A DNA stretch of 64,000 nucleotides from Mycobacteriales bacterium (GTDB lineage Bacteria; Actinomycetota; Actinomycetes; DATLTS01): assembly GCA_035533475.1 (NCBI GenBank), contig DATLTS010000018.1, forward strand, positions 1-64,000. The letters are read 5' to 3'. The notes under the pieces are model-generated. The model did not search any database and was not told where the DNA came from. It saw only the letters and a program-made list of their open reading frames with translations. Positions within the stretch are counted from its first letter, which is position 1, and each line of letters starts with the position of its first letter. Both the position numbers and the translations under genes were made by a program. Of the stretch, positions 49,686 to 58,192 are shown piece by piece.

Positions 49686-51595
49686 TGGTCGTGCATGATG
49701 TCCGTCGAGTACGGCAGCGCGGCGATCCGGGTCTGCGGTTGACCGGTGATGTCGTTCCATAGTTCCCACCAGCCCTGGGCCGGGGTGTTCCCGGTGTCCG
49801 CGCAGCCACCCTCCTGCTGGCAGGACTCCCACTGGGTCATCTCGCCGGCGAACGGCACCGCGGGATGCCCCTGCTGGGTCCCCCATAGCGAGATGTGCGC
49901 CCACTGGCTGCCCTGGGTGAGCTGGTCCTGCGCGGAGGTGTAGATCTCCGGCAGCGCCCGGGCGGTCGCCACCCCGTCGGACACCGACCAAAGCTGGCCG
50001 ATCGTCCAGCCGTCGCCGCACACCGTGCTGGGGTCCCCGATCCCCGGGCAGCCGTCGGCGGATCCGTAGTCGTAGGACGGGAAACCGGTCGCGCTGTCGT
50101 AGCCCTGCGTCCAGGCCAGGGCGGCGGAGGGGACGCCGAAACCGGGCTCGATGTCGTTGGCCCCACCCACGCTGATCCCGGTTCCACCGTTCGACGCCGC
50201 GTAGCGCGCGACCGCGTTGACCACGTTGGTCGCCCAGTCGACACCGGCGGGACCGCCCGTCGTGCTCGCCGGTCCGCTGTTGTTCGTGCCGAGGGCGAGG
50301 ATGAGACCGGGCTGCGCGCCGTTCGAGCACGCGACGTAACCGCGAAGGTAGCCGTCGGCGTGCGCCACGATGTCCGCGTCGGACAGGAAGACGCCGTAGG
50401 CGAGCACCTTCCAGGTGCCGTTCACGCCCTGCTGGATCGTCTGCGTTCCGTAGTCGAGCACGACGAGGCCGGACCCGCCGCTCTGCGCCCGGGCGCAGCC
50501 GTGGTCGTACCCGAGCCCGGCATCCGTTCCGGGATCTCCGGTCATGTCGTTCGTATAGTGGCTGGAGGTCCACGCCGGCGGGGATGTGCCGGGAAGGGCG
50601 ATGAGCCGCCAGGCCCCCCATGATCCGGCGGTCGAGGTGCGCTGCCACAGGCCGGCCTGCGGGCCGAGCACGAACACGTCGATCCGCGAGCTCGTGGCGC
50701 CCCCCGCCGCGCCCGACTGCGGCGTGCCGGCCCCGGACGCCGCCCCGGCGCCGCCGCCGAGATTGCCCTGCACCGAAACCCACGGGCCGAAGCCGCCGGC
50801 GGGCCGGCCGGTTGCCTGCTGGAGGGTCCGGTTGCCTGCCTCGGTGAACACGACCGGCTCGCCCCCGGAGCTGACCGCGGTCGGATCGTTGATCGCGTAG
50901 CCGCCGATCGAACGCCAGCTTCCGAGCGCACCGTCGACCGTGACGGTCTCGGTGTACACCACGTGCGTGGTATGTACGCCGGCGAGCAGCAGCAGGCCCG
51001 TCCCGGCCCTGGTGATCGCCGGTCCGGTGCCGGCGAGCAACGACCCACCGGCCGCGATCCATCTCGACCAGACCCCGCCGGCGTGGATCTTGAGATAGAC
51101 CGCGCCGCCCCCGCCGGCGACCGCGACCGCGACCGTGCTGGTGGCCGGGTCGGCGACCGCAGCCGGCCGCCCGGTCAGCCATCCGCCGAGGTTCTGCCAA
51201 CCCGACCAGGTGCCGTTGCTGCGGACCTTCTCGAACAGCAGGTGGTCGGGACCCTGCACGAAGACGTCGACCGCGCCGGTCACCGGGTCGACTGCGACGG
51301 CCGGGCCGCCGGCGAGCTGCCCACCGAGGTCGGAAACACCGGCCCAGCCGCCGGACGCGGTCCAGTGCGCCGCCTCGAGATAGCCGGCGGTGTTCCGGTC
51401 GAGCACGTCGAGGGACCCACCCGGCTCCACCACCGCCGCCGGTGCGGTACCGGCCGTCACCGCCATGATCAGGTTGGGGTTGGCGGACGCCGGGACGGGC
51501 AGGGCCAGCGAGCTGCAGGCGACGGCGCTGCACACGGCGACGCCCAGGGCCAGCCGGGGCCGACGCCCGGGCACCGGACGGTCCATGGGTGGCAT
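49682..51595 (-). CDS. Secreted beta-propeller (PLL-like) protein with unknown C-terminal domain
   Basis: A 637-residue secreted protein: signal peptide to about residue 37, then a propeller of about six to seven repeats with the pattern W-x-x-L-G-G and DVFVQGPD, as in PLL-type fucose-binding lectins (GVSDLGGQLAGGPAVAVDPV, then SGWQNLGGWLTGRP, then GVWSRWIAAGGSL). From about 360, a second domain rich in Cys and Trp (LGYDHGCARAQSGGSGLVVLDYG, then GLILALGTNNSGP, then GGANDIEPGFG) resembles a glycosidase-like barrel. GAGGGA is 7 bases before the ATG at 51595. Likely binds and perhaps cleaves an external glycan. Confidence 0.75.
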   Translation of the reverse strand: MPPMDRPVPGRRPRLALGVAVCSAVACSSLALPVPASANPNLIMAVTAGTAPAAVVEPGGSLDVLDRNTAGYLEAAHWTASGGWAGVSDLGGQLAGGPAVAVDPVTGAVDVFVQGPDHLLFEKVRSNGTWSGWQNLGGWLTGRPAAVADPATSTVAVAVAGGGGAVYLKIHAGGVWSRWIAAGGSLLAGTGPAITRAGTGLLLLAGVHTTHVVYTETVTVDGALGSWRSIGGYAINDPTAVSSGGEPVVFTEAGNRTLQQATGRPAGGFGPWVSVQGNLGGGAGAASGAGTPQSGAAGGATSSRIDVFVLGPQAGLWQRTSTAGSWGAWRLIALPGTSPPAWTSSHYTNDMTGDPGTDAGLGYDHGCARAQSGGSGLVVLDYGTQTIQQGVNGTWKVLAYGVFLSDADIVAHADGYLRGYVACSNGAQPGLILALGTNNSGPASTTGGPAGVDWATNVVNAVARYAASNGGTGISVGGANDIEPGFGVPSAALAWTQGYDSATGFPSYDYGSADGCPGIGDPSTVCGDGWTIGQLWSVSDGVATARALPEIYTSAQDQLTQGSQWAHISLWGTQQGHPAVPFAGEMTQWESCQQEGGCADTGNTPAQGWWELWNDITGQPQTRIAALPYSTDIMHDQ

Positions 51596-51688
51596 CGCGA
51601 ATTCCCTCGGCAGGTGGCTGCGGAGAACCTTAGCCGGACCGAGGGGCAAATCCCGGAAAGCGGGACAAATCCCGCGTCCAGGTGGGGG

Positions 51689-51970
51689 TCAGCGCTGGGC
51701 GGGGATCGGCAGCGAGCCGTCCGGCAGGCCGGCAGCGCGGCTGCATGCCGGGCAGCGCTCGAACGGGTGCAGCCGGGTCCAGTCGGCGTCGAAGATCGCC
51801 ACAAGGTCGCCCACCTGCTGCCCGCACAGGGTGTCCCCCTGCGCGGTGACGGCATGGGTGGCGCCCTGCCATACGGGGTCCGCACCCGCGGCCCGGGACC
51901 AGCGACCGCTCTCGCCGACGTGGATCGCCGCGCGGGGGCAGATCCGAACCGCACCGACGCTGAGCACCAT
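51689..51970 (-). CDS. Hypothetical protein with C-x-x-C tail
   Basis: A 93-residue protein beginning VLSVGAVRICPRAAIHVGES and ending ERCPACSRAAGLPDGSLPIP. Cysteines in ICPRA, TLCGQQ and CPAC could bind zinc. I do not recognise the family. GGAGGAG lies 8 bases before the ATG at 51970. Confidence 0.6.
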   Translation of the reverse strand: MVLSVGAVRICPRAAIHVGESGRWSRAAGADPVWQGATHAVTAQGDTLCGQQVGDLVAIFDADWTRLHPFERCPACSRAAGLPDGSLPIPAQR

Positions 51971-52077
51971 GACGACCACTCCTCCGGCTGCTGTCGACTC
52001 AATGATCGGCCGTGACGCGGCCGCGGCACATGGCCCGTTGTGACCATTCCGCGCAAATGGGGCATCCCGCCCTGGGC

Positions 52078-53466
52078 TCAGGGCTTCCCGGCCAACTCGG
52101 GGACGAGAAGCGCCGCGTCGACCGTGCCCAGGCCGGTCGCCAGGTTGTAGCCCGGACCGGCCTGGAAGCCGGTGACGGTGACCATCCGGCCGCCGGCCCC
52201 GACGAAGGACACGGTGTTGTCGCCACGGGTCACCGGGACGAGGCCGGGCGCGTGCTCGGCGCCGAGCCGGTAGAGCGCCGGATTGAGCAACCCGAGGTCG
52301 TGCCCGGCCAGCTGGTCGGCGATGGCCACGATGCCGGCGAGCAGCGGGCAGGACTCGCTGGTCCCGTTGATGGCGACGAAGCCGGGCGCCGCCGGCGCCG
52401 CCCCGGGGGCGCCCGGCACCGGGTAGCCGAGGTACACGAGGACGCTGCCCCGCCCCGCCGCGGACAGCGAGATGTCCGGGATCCCGCGGTGCGTGCCGAC
52501 GATTGCGGCGACCCCGTTCTGGTAAGCGGGCCGGGAGAACACCTTCGACAGACCGCCGCTGCTCGCCGCTGGTCCGCTCCTCGGGCTGGTGTCGTTCCAC
52601 ACGCTGTCCGGCGCGAGCCGGCGGCCCCGGGCGTCCAACTGCAGGTAGGTGCCGCCGACCGCGGTGACCAGCGGGTCGGTCGCCGGCCAGCCGGTCGCCC
52701 GGTAGGGGTAGTAGTGGACCGCGTCGTACTCGAGCCCGGCGGCGCCGGAGTCCCCGCTCGACGCCAGCACGCTGACCCCGTGCGCCGCGGCGTTGACAAA
52801 GGCACTGCGGAAGCTCAGCAGCGACGCCGGGCTCGGGAAGGTGTCTTCGGTGGCGTCGAAGCTCTGGCTGATCACGTCACCGAGCCGGTGGTCGACGACG
52901 TAGTTCTCGGCCGCCACGATCTGCGGGAATCCGGAGGTCCCCTCGATCTCGGCGACCGGCGTCTCGACGAGCAGCAGGTTGGCTCCCGGAGCCATCGCGT
53001 GCGCCCATTGCACATCCAGCGACGTTTCGGCCGCCGACCCGAGCACCTCCGAACCCTTGGGGTCGAACTTGGGGATCGGGCCGGCCGGCGCGATGATCCG
53101 GAACGAAGGCGGGTCCGGCAGGTGGAACGCGAGGTCGAAGACCTTGAGGTCGGCCGCCACGGTCGGCGACCCGAACGGGTCGACGATGACGATCGTGCGC
53201 CCCGCCCCGGTCAGCCCCCGGGCGAGCAGCGGGCCCAGGTCGTAGGCCGCCTGAAGCTGCTGGGGGTCGTAGCAGTCCACTCCGAACCAGCGTTCGCACT
53301 GCGCGGCGGTCGGGGGCACCGGGACCGGGCCGGTGGGGGCCGGTAGCGGGCTGGCGCTCGGGGGGACCGACGGCGGCGCCGGCCGGGGCGCTGCAACCGG
53401 TGAGCTCGAGCAGCCGACGACCGCGGCGAGCAGGCCCACCGCGAGGAGTCTCGGCCGGCTGATCAC
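52078..53466 (-). CDS. S53 family (sedolisin) serine-carboxyl peptidase
   Basis: The 462-residue protein has a lipoprotein-type signal (VVGC, Cys19), a Pro/Ser-rich linker, then the S53 catalytic domain: TAGYDPQQ-like start (CYDPQQLQAAYDL), the Glu/Asp pair in AAETSLDVQWAHAMAPGA, SFDATEDTFP, ASSGDSGAAGLEYD with the oxyanion Asp, and the Ser in NGTSESCPLLAGIVA, followed by the Ca-binding region GFQAGPGYNLATGLGTVD. No pro-domain is evident, unlike many sedolisins. It should be an acid-tolerant surface peptidase. TACGGT sits 7 bases before the GTG. Confidence 0.9.
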   Translation of the reverse strand: MISRPRLLAVGLLAAVVGCSSSPVAAPRPAPPSVPPSASPLPAPTGPVPVPPTAAQCERWFGVDCYDPQQLQAAYDLGPLLARGLTGAGRTIVIVDPFGSPTVAADLKVFDLAFHLPDPPSFRIIAPAGPIPKFDPKGSEVLGSAAETSLDVQWAHAMAPGANLLLVETPVAEIEGTSGFPQIVAAENYVVDHRLGDVISQSFDATEDTFPSPASLLSFRSAFVNAAAHGVSVLASSGDSGAAGLEYDAVHYYPYRATGWPATDPLVTAVGGTYLQLDARGRRLAPDSVWNDTSPRSGPAASSGGLSKVFSRPAYQNGVAAIVGTHRGIPDISLSAAGRGSVLVYLGYPVPGAPGAAPAAPGFVAINGTSESCPLLAGIVAIADQLAGHDLGLLNPALYRLGAEHAPGLVPVTRGDNTVSFVGAGGRMVTVTGFQAGPGYNLATGLGTVDAALLVPELAGKP

Positions 53467-53473
53467 GCCAGGT

Positions 53474-53479
53474 ACCGTA
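53474..53479 (-). promoter_or_regulatory. -10 element TACGGT, leaderless start
   Basis: TACGGT (minus strand) lies 7 bases before the GTG at 53466. Confidence 0.5.
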
Positions 53480-53487
53480 GCGGTAGG

Positions 53488-53510
53488 TTATTGCGAGTAG
53501 GTGGCAATTA
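53488..53510. promoter_or_regulatory. Nur-box-like palindrome
   Basis: TTATTGC-n9-GCAATTA contains TTGC-N9-GCAA, the invariant part of the Streptomyces Nur box (tTGCaa-N5-ttGCAA). It lies about 30 bases before the nickel permease gene, as expected for Ni-dependent repression. Confidence 0.5.
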
Positions 53511-53541
53511 CACACGACAGGCTTTAGGGGCTGGAGGGTAG

Positions 53542-54690
53542 ATGGCGACGCTCGACACACTGGAGACTTCCGCGGCCCCCGGACCCCCGGCGCGGCTGCG
53601 GGATCGACTGTCCGGGCCGGAGTGGCGAAACCTCGGCGCGATGTTCGGCGTCATCATCGTCCTGCACGTGCTGGGGTTCACCCTGCTCTTCGCGGCGGCA
53701 ACCGGTCGCTACCACCTGGACGCGAAGACGACGTTCGGGATCGGCACCGGCATCCTCGCGTACACCCTCGGCCTGCGGCACGCCTTCGACGCCGACCACA
53801 TCTCGGCGATCGACAACACCACGCGCAAGCTGATGGCCGAGGGGAAGCGACCGCTCGGGGTCGGCTTCTTCTTCTCGCTCGGGCATTCGAGCGTCGTGTT
53901 CGCGCTGGCCGTACTGCTCAACTTCGGCATCAAGGCGCTGAACTCGCAGGTGAAGAACAACACCTCGGGGCTGCACCACTACACCGGGCTGATCGGCACC
54001 ACGGTGTCCGGCTCGTTCCTGATGCTGCTCGCGATCCTGAACATCGTCGTCCTGGTCTCGATCGTCAAGGTCTTCCTCGAGCTGCGCCGCGGCCGCTACG
54101 ACGACGAGGAGCTGGAGCGGCAGCTGAACAGCCGCGGCCTGATGAACCGGTTCTTCGGCCCGCTGGCCCGATCGGTCGACACCAGCTGGAAGATGTACCC
54201 GATCGGGGTCCTGTTCGGGCTCGGTTTCGACACCGCGACCGAGGTCGCCCTGCTCGTGCTCGCCGGCTCGGCGGTGGCCGGCGGCCTCCCGTTCTGGGCG
54301 ATCCTCTCCCTGCCGATCCTGTTCGCCGCCGGGATGAGCCTGCTCGACACGATCGACGGGTCGTTCATGAACTTCGCCTACGGGTGGGCGTTCTCCAGGC
54401 CGGTCCGCAAGGTGTACTACAACATCACGATCACCGGTCTCTCGGTCGCGGTGGCGCTGTTCATCGGCGGCCTCGAAGTGGCGCAGGTGCTCTCCCAGCA
54501 GCTCAACCTGACCGGCGGATTCTGGAACTACGCGCAGGGCTTCAACATCAACCACGCCGGCTTCGTCATCGTCGGCATGTTCATCGCGGTCTGGGTGATC
54601 GCCCTCGCGGTCTGGCGGTACGGCAAGGTCGAGGCGCGCTGGGAGACCGCCGCGACCCGGGCCCGGGAATCCGGCTCTAGCCGGGCCTGA
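53542..54690 (+). CDS. NiCoT family nickel/cobalt permease (HoxN/NixA)
   Basis: The 382-residue permease has about eight helices and the metal signature H80-A-F-D-A-D85-H86 in GLRHAFDADHISAIDN, then FSLGHSSVVF (111-120) and GLGFDTATEVALL, all diagnostic of HoxN/NixA/NhlF transporters. It imports Ni or Co ions at high affinity. GGAGGG precedes the ATG. A Nur-box-like site lies upstream. Its end overlaps the convergent ABC gene by 14 bases. Clients could be urease, hydrogenase or Ni-superoxide dismutase; none is in the window. Confidence 0.95.
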   Translation: MATLDTLETSAAPGPPARLRDRLSGPEWRNLGAMFGVIIVLHVLGFTLLFAAATGRYHLDAKTTFGIGTGILAYTLGLRHAFDADHISAIDNTTRKLMAEGKRPLGVGFFFSLGHSSVVFALAVLLNFGIKALNSQVKNNTSGLHHYTGLIGTTVSGSFLMLLAILNIVVLVSIVKVFLELRRGRYDDEELERQLNSRGLMNRFFGPLARSVDTSWKMYPIGVLFGLGFDTATEVALLVLAGSAVAGGLPFWAILSLPILFAAGMSLLDTIDGSFMNFAYGWAFSRPVRKVYYNITITGLSVAVALFIGGLEVAQVLSQQLNLTGGFWNYAQGFNINHAGFVIVGMFIAVWVIALAVWRYGKVEARWETAATRARESGSSRA

Positions 54691-55468
54691 CCGCCGGTCG
54701 CCGGGCCGGTTTGCGCCGGGACAGACCCGAGGAGAGGTCGCCGCGGAGCAGCCGCCCCACCCCGAGGTGGGTCGCCAGCGTCGTCTCGTCGAGGTCGGCC
54801 ACGCCGCCGCGGTAGACGATCCGGCCGCGCTGCAACAGGCAGGCGGTGTCCGCCAGGCGCAGCCCGAACCGGATGTTCTGCTCGACGAGCAGCATCGTGA
54901 CGCCGGTTTCCTGCACCAGCAGCAGCGCCTCGAGCAACTCCTCGACGATCGCCGGCGCGAGACCCGCGGAGGGTTCGTCGATCAGCACGAGCTGCGGGTT
55001 CGCCACCAGAGCCCGGGCGACGGCGAGCGACGCCTGCTGCCCGCCGGAGAGGGTCCCGGCAGCCGCGTCGCGCTTCGCGGCGAGCAGCGGGAACGTCTCG
55101 TAGGCGGCGGCGACCCGGCCGGCGAGCTCCGCCTTGCGGCCACGCATCGGATAGCCGCCGATACGCAGGTTCTGCTCGACGGTCAGGGAGCCGAACACCT
55201 GCCGACCCTGCGGGACGTGCCCCATGCCGAGCGCCACCCGCTGCTCCGGGCCGGACCGGGTGATGTCGTGACCGGCGAAGACGATCTGGCCGGCCCAGGC
55301 CGGGACGAGGCCGGCGACGACCTTGAGCAGGACGCTCTTGCCGGCGCCGTTGAGGCCGAACAGGCCGGTGACCGAGCCGCGGGGCACGGCCAGGTCCACG
55401 CCGTGGATGACGGTCTGGGCGTTGAATCCGGCACGGATGCCGGTCAGCTCGAGGAGCGGTTCGCTCAT
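54677..55468 (-). CDS. livF: Branched-chain-type ABC transporter ATPase LivF
   Basis: A 263-residue ATPase: Walker A GLNGAGKSVLL (about residue 36), HVPQGRQVFGSLTVEQNLRIG, signature LSGGQQASLAVARALV, Walker B LVLIDEPSAGLAP. The QGRQVF and PSAGLAP motifs are typical of LivF. With the LivG half it powers import of small carboxylic substrates. Its ATG overlaps the stop of the LivM-LivG gene (ATGA). It is the last gene of the leftward operon. Confidence 0.93.
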   Translation of the reverse strand: MSEPLLELTGIRAGFNAQTVIHGVDLAVPRGSVTGLFGLNGAGKSVLLKVVAGLVPAWAGQIVFAGHDITRSGPEQRVALGMGHVPQGRQVFGSLTVEQNLRIGGYPMRGRKAELAGRVAAAYETFPLLAAKRDAAAGTLSGGQQASLAVARALVANPQLVLIDEPSAGLAPAIVEELLEALLLVQETGVTMLLVEQNIRFGLRLADTACLLQRGRIVYRGGVADLDETTLATHLGVGRLLRGDLSSGLSRRKPARRPAVRPG

Positions 55469-57309
55469 GCCGGCACCGCCGCCGCCCCGAAGTAGGCCGC
55501 GATGACCCCCGGGTCGGCGGTCACCTCGTCGGGAGCCCCCTCGGCGATCAGCCGGCCGGCGTCGAGCACGTAGACGTGGTCGCACGTGTCGAGGACCAGG
55601 GGGATGTTGTGCTCGATCAGCAGGACCGTCCGGTCGAGGACGTCGCGCAGGTCGCGGAGCCGCTCGGCCAGGCTCTCCGCCGCGGCCGGCGCCATCCCGG
55701 CCGAGGGCTCGTCGAGCAGGACGAGATCGGGGGCGGTAAGGAGCAGCGCACCGATCTCGACCAGCCGCTGCTGCCCGCCGGACAGGTTGCGCATCGGGAT
55801 GCGGGCGTGGCTGGTCAGGCCGAGCGCCTCGATCGCCTGGTCCGCCCGGGCCGCGAGCTCCCGTTCGCGCCGGGCCGCCCGGGGCAGCAGGAACAAGGCC
55901 TCGAGGTCGCCGTATCCGGCCAGCGGATGCTGGGCGAGCAGGAAGTTCTCCCGGACCGAGAGCTCCTTGGCCAGGCCGATCTGCTGGAAGCTGCGGGCGA
56001 TCCCGCGCCGGGCCCGCTGATCGCAGCGCAACTGCTGGATCGGCCGGCCCTGGAAGTTGATCACCCCGCTCTGGGTGCGCACCAGGCCGGAAACGGCGTT
56101 GAACAGGGTGGACTTGCCGGCCCCGTTGGGCCCGATCAGCCCGGTGATCCGGCCGCGCGCGACGGTGAGGCTAACTTGATCGACGGCCACGAGCCCACCG
56201 AAGCGCACGGTGAGGTTCTCGACGGCCAGGACGGTCTCGCCGGCAAGGACGGTCTCGCCGGCCAGCCCGCCGCCGCTGCGGACGCCGGGCGGCAGCGAGA
56301 GCCGGGGCAGCTCGGGCAGCGCCAGGTCCGCCTCGTCGTCGTCGGCGCGGTCGCGGCGGCGGGGGCCATGGGGCACGAACAGGTCCGCGATGCCGTCCGG
56401 GTGCAGGGCGAGGGTGAGCATGAGGAGCAAGGAGCCGATGACCGGGGCCCAGTCCGCCGACAGGTGCAGCACGGGGGGCAGGATGAAGAAGGAGAAGCCC
56501 GCGACCGCGACGGCCACCCGGCGGCCCTGGCCACCGACGACGACGGCCGCGACGAGCACCAGCGACTCCTTGAACTGGAAGGTCTCGCCGTTCACGAACA
56601 GGAACGTGTGGCAGTACAGCGCGCCGGCGAGGCCGGCCATCCCGCCGGAGGTGGCGAAGGCGAACAGCTTGTAGCGGACGACGCTCACACCGAGCGACTG
56701 GGCAACCGACTCGTTCTCCTTGATCGCCCGGAAGGCGCGGCCGAGCCGGGTGCGGACGACGTTGCCGTCCACCGCCCACACCAACAGGAACCCGACCAGG
56801 CAGACGGCGAGGTAAACGCCGTTGCTGACGATGTAGTGGCTGCCCCACAGGCGGCGCGGCAGCGCCACGCCGGCGGACCCGCGGGAGAGCAGCTCGCTGT
56901 CGAACACGCCGTACTGCATGGCGGTGGCGAAGGCGAGGGTGACGACCGCGAGGTACATGCCACTGAGGCGGAGCGCGACGATGCCGAGGATCGCCGCGAC
57001 CAGGCTGGCGACGACGATGGACAGCGCGAGTCCGACGAACATCGGGAGGTCGGCCCGGGAGGTGATGAACCCGCTGGTGAACGCGCCGACCCCGAGCAGG
57101 GCACCGTGCCCGAGCGAGAGCTGCCCGGTGTAGCCGAGCAGCAGGTTGAGGCTGAGCGCCCCGATCGCGAAGGCGGTGGCCAAGCAGAGGGTCTGGTACT
57201 GGCGACCGGTGAGCAGGTTCGGCATCGCCGCCTGGGTAAGGATCGGCAGGGCGATCAGCAGGGCGGCCGCGATCGCCAGGTTCGCCCGGCGCCCCCAGGC
57301 CCCGCTCAT
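55465..57309 (-). CDS. LivM-LivG fusion: permease and ATPase of branched-chain-type ABC transporter
   Basis: The 614-residue protein joins two subunits. Residues about 1-310 form a LivM permease (ALSLNLLLGYTGQLSLGHGA, GMYLAVVTLAFATAMQYGVF, RAFRAIKENESVAQSLGVSV, GGMAGLAGALYCHTFLFVNG). After an acidic and Pro-rich linker comes a LivG ATPase (about 355-610) with Walker A GPNGAGKSTLFNAVSG, FQQIGLAKELSVRENFLLAQ, signature LSGGQQRLVEIGALL and Walker B LVLLDEPSAGMAP. Such LivM-LivG fusions occur in actinobacteria. Its ATG overlaps livH by 4 bases. Confidence 0.93.
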   Translation of the reverse strand: MSGAWGRRANLAIAAALLIALPILTQAAMPNLLTGRQYQTLCLATAFAIGALSLNLLLGYTGQLSLGHGALLGVGAFTSGFITSRADLPMFVGLALSIVVASLVAAILGIVALRLSGMYLAVVTLAFATAMQYGVFDSELLSRGSAGVALPRRLWGSHYIVSNGVYLAVCLVGFLLVWAVDGNVVRTRLGRAFRAIKENESVAQSLGVSVVRYKLFAFATSGGMAGLAGALYCHTFLFVNGETFQFKESLVLVAAVVVGGQGRRVAVAVAGFSFFILPPVLHLSADWAPVIGSLLLMLTLALHPDGIADLFVPHGPRRRDRADDDEADLALPELPRLSLPPGVRSGGGLAGETVLAGETVLAVENLTVRFGGLVAVDQVSLTVARGRITGLIGPNGAGKSTLFNAVSGLVRTQSGVINFQGRPIQQLRCDQRARRGIARSFQQIGLAKELSVRENFLLAQHPLAGYGDLEALFLLPRAARRERELAARADQAIEALGLTSHARIPMRNLSGGQQRLVEIGALLLTAPDLVLLDEPSAGMAPAAAESLAERLRDLRDVLDRTVLLIEHNIPLVLDTCDHVYVLDAGRLIAEGAPDEVTADPGVIAAYFGAAAVPA

Positions 57310-58190
57310 CCGGAGGTCCGCAGGCCGACGGCGATCCGGGGCCACAGCTGCCGGGCCAGCAGGACGAGCAGGATGATCACCAGCATCGCGATCGACTGCA
57401 CGCCGGCCAGCTTCGTGGTCAGCGGGTGGGCGGTGAAGAAGGCCTGCGCGATCCCCACGATGAGACCGCCGGCCACGGCCCCGGGGAGGCTGGACAGGCC
57501 GCCGATGACGGCGGCGGTCAGCCCGAACAGCAGCAGGCTGCCGAAGACGCCGGGAGCGATCTCCCCGATCGACGGCTCGATCAGCAGGGCGGCCAGCCCG
57601 GCGAGCAGGCCGGCGGTGGCCCAGGTGAAGCGGCTCACCCGGGCCTGCGAGATGCCCATCAGCCGGGCCGCCACCGGATCGTCGGCGAAGGCGCGGACCG
57701 CGAGCCCGAAGCTCGTGTAGCGGAAGAAGAGGGTCAGCACGACGGTGACGACCAGCACGACGATCAGGGACAGCCAGTAGCTCGGCAGGATGACGACGCC
57801 GGCCAGCGAGAAGCTCCCGGTGGTCAGCGGCGGGGCCAGCTGCCGCGGCGACGGTCCGAACCACAGCGCCTCCAGACCGACCAGTCCGGAGAGCAGTCCC
57901 ACCGTGGCCACCGCCACGGCCACCCGGGGCGCGGAGATCATCCGGCGGATGACGACCTCCTCGAACGCCAGCGAGATGGCCACCGAGACGACCAGTGCGG
58001 TCAGCGCTCCGAGCACCCACGGCAGGTGGTGCTCGGTGACCACGAAGGTCGCCGGGTAGAGCGCGAACGTGCCGATCTCGGCCTGCGCGAAGTTGATCGC
58101 CGACGAGGTCTTGTAGACCAGCGTGATCCCGAGCGCGTACAGGGCGTAGATCGCGCCACTGACGACCCCGAAGATCAGGATTTCGGCCAT
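57306..58190 (-). CDS. livH: Branched-chain-type ABC transporter permease LivH
   Basis: A 294-residue permease with eight helices: VVSGAIYALYALGITLVYKTSSAINFAQAE is the LivH signature, then GLAVRAFADDPVAARLMGIS (the coupling loop to the ATPases) and GGLSSLPGAVAGGLIVGIAQ. It pairs with the LivM half. Two bases separate it from the substrate-binding protein gene upstream. Confidence 0.94.
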   Translation of the reverse strand: MAEILIFGVVSGAIYALYALGITLVYKTSSAINFAQAEIGTFALYPATFVVTEHHLPWVLGALTALVVSVAISLAFEEVVIRRMISAPRVAVAVATVGLLSGLVGLEALWFGPSPRQLAPPLTTGSFSLAGVVILPSYWLSLIVVLVVTVVLTLFFRYTSFGLAVRAFADDPVAARLMGISQARVSRFTWATAGLLAGLAALLIEPSIGEIAPGVFGSLLLFGLTAAVIGGLSSLPGAVAGGLIVGIAQAFFTAHPLTTKLAGVQSIAMLVIILLVLLARQLWPRIAVGLRTSG

Positions 58191-58192
58191 CG

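Noticed and set aside
49685-51533. Extension of the DUF4232 lipoprotein to 844 residues
   Set aside because: The upstream part is an Arg/Gly-rich shadow of the propeller gene, while GTG 49685 gives a lipoprotein signal and 4-base overlap.
55576-57720. Plus-strand frame of 714 residues opposite the Liv genes
   Set aside because: It is antisense to clear ABC transporter genes and is a Gln/Arg/Asp-rich low-complexity reading without motifs.
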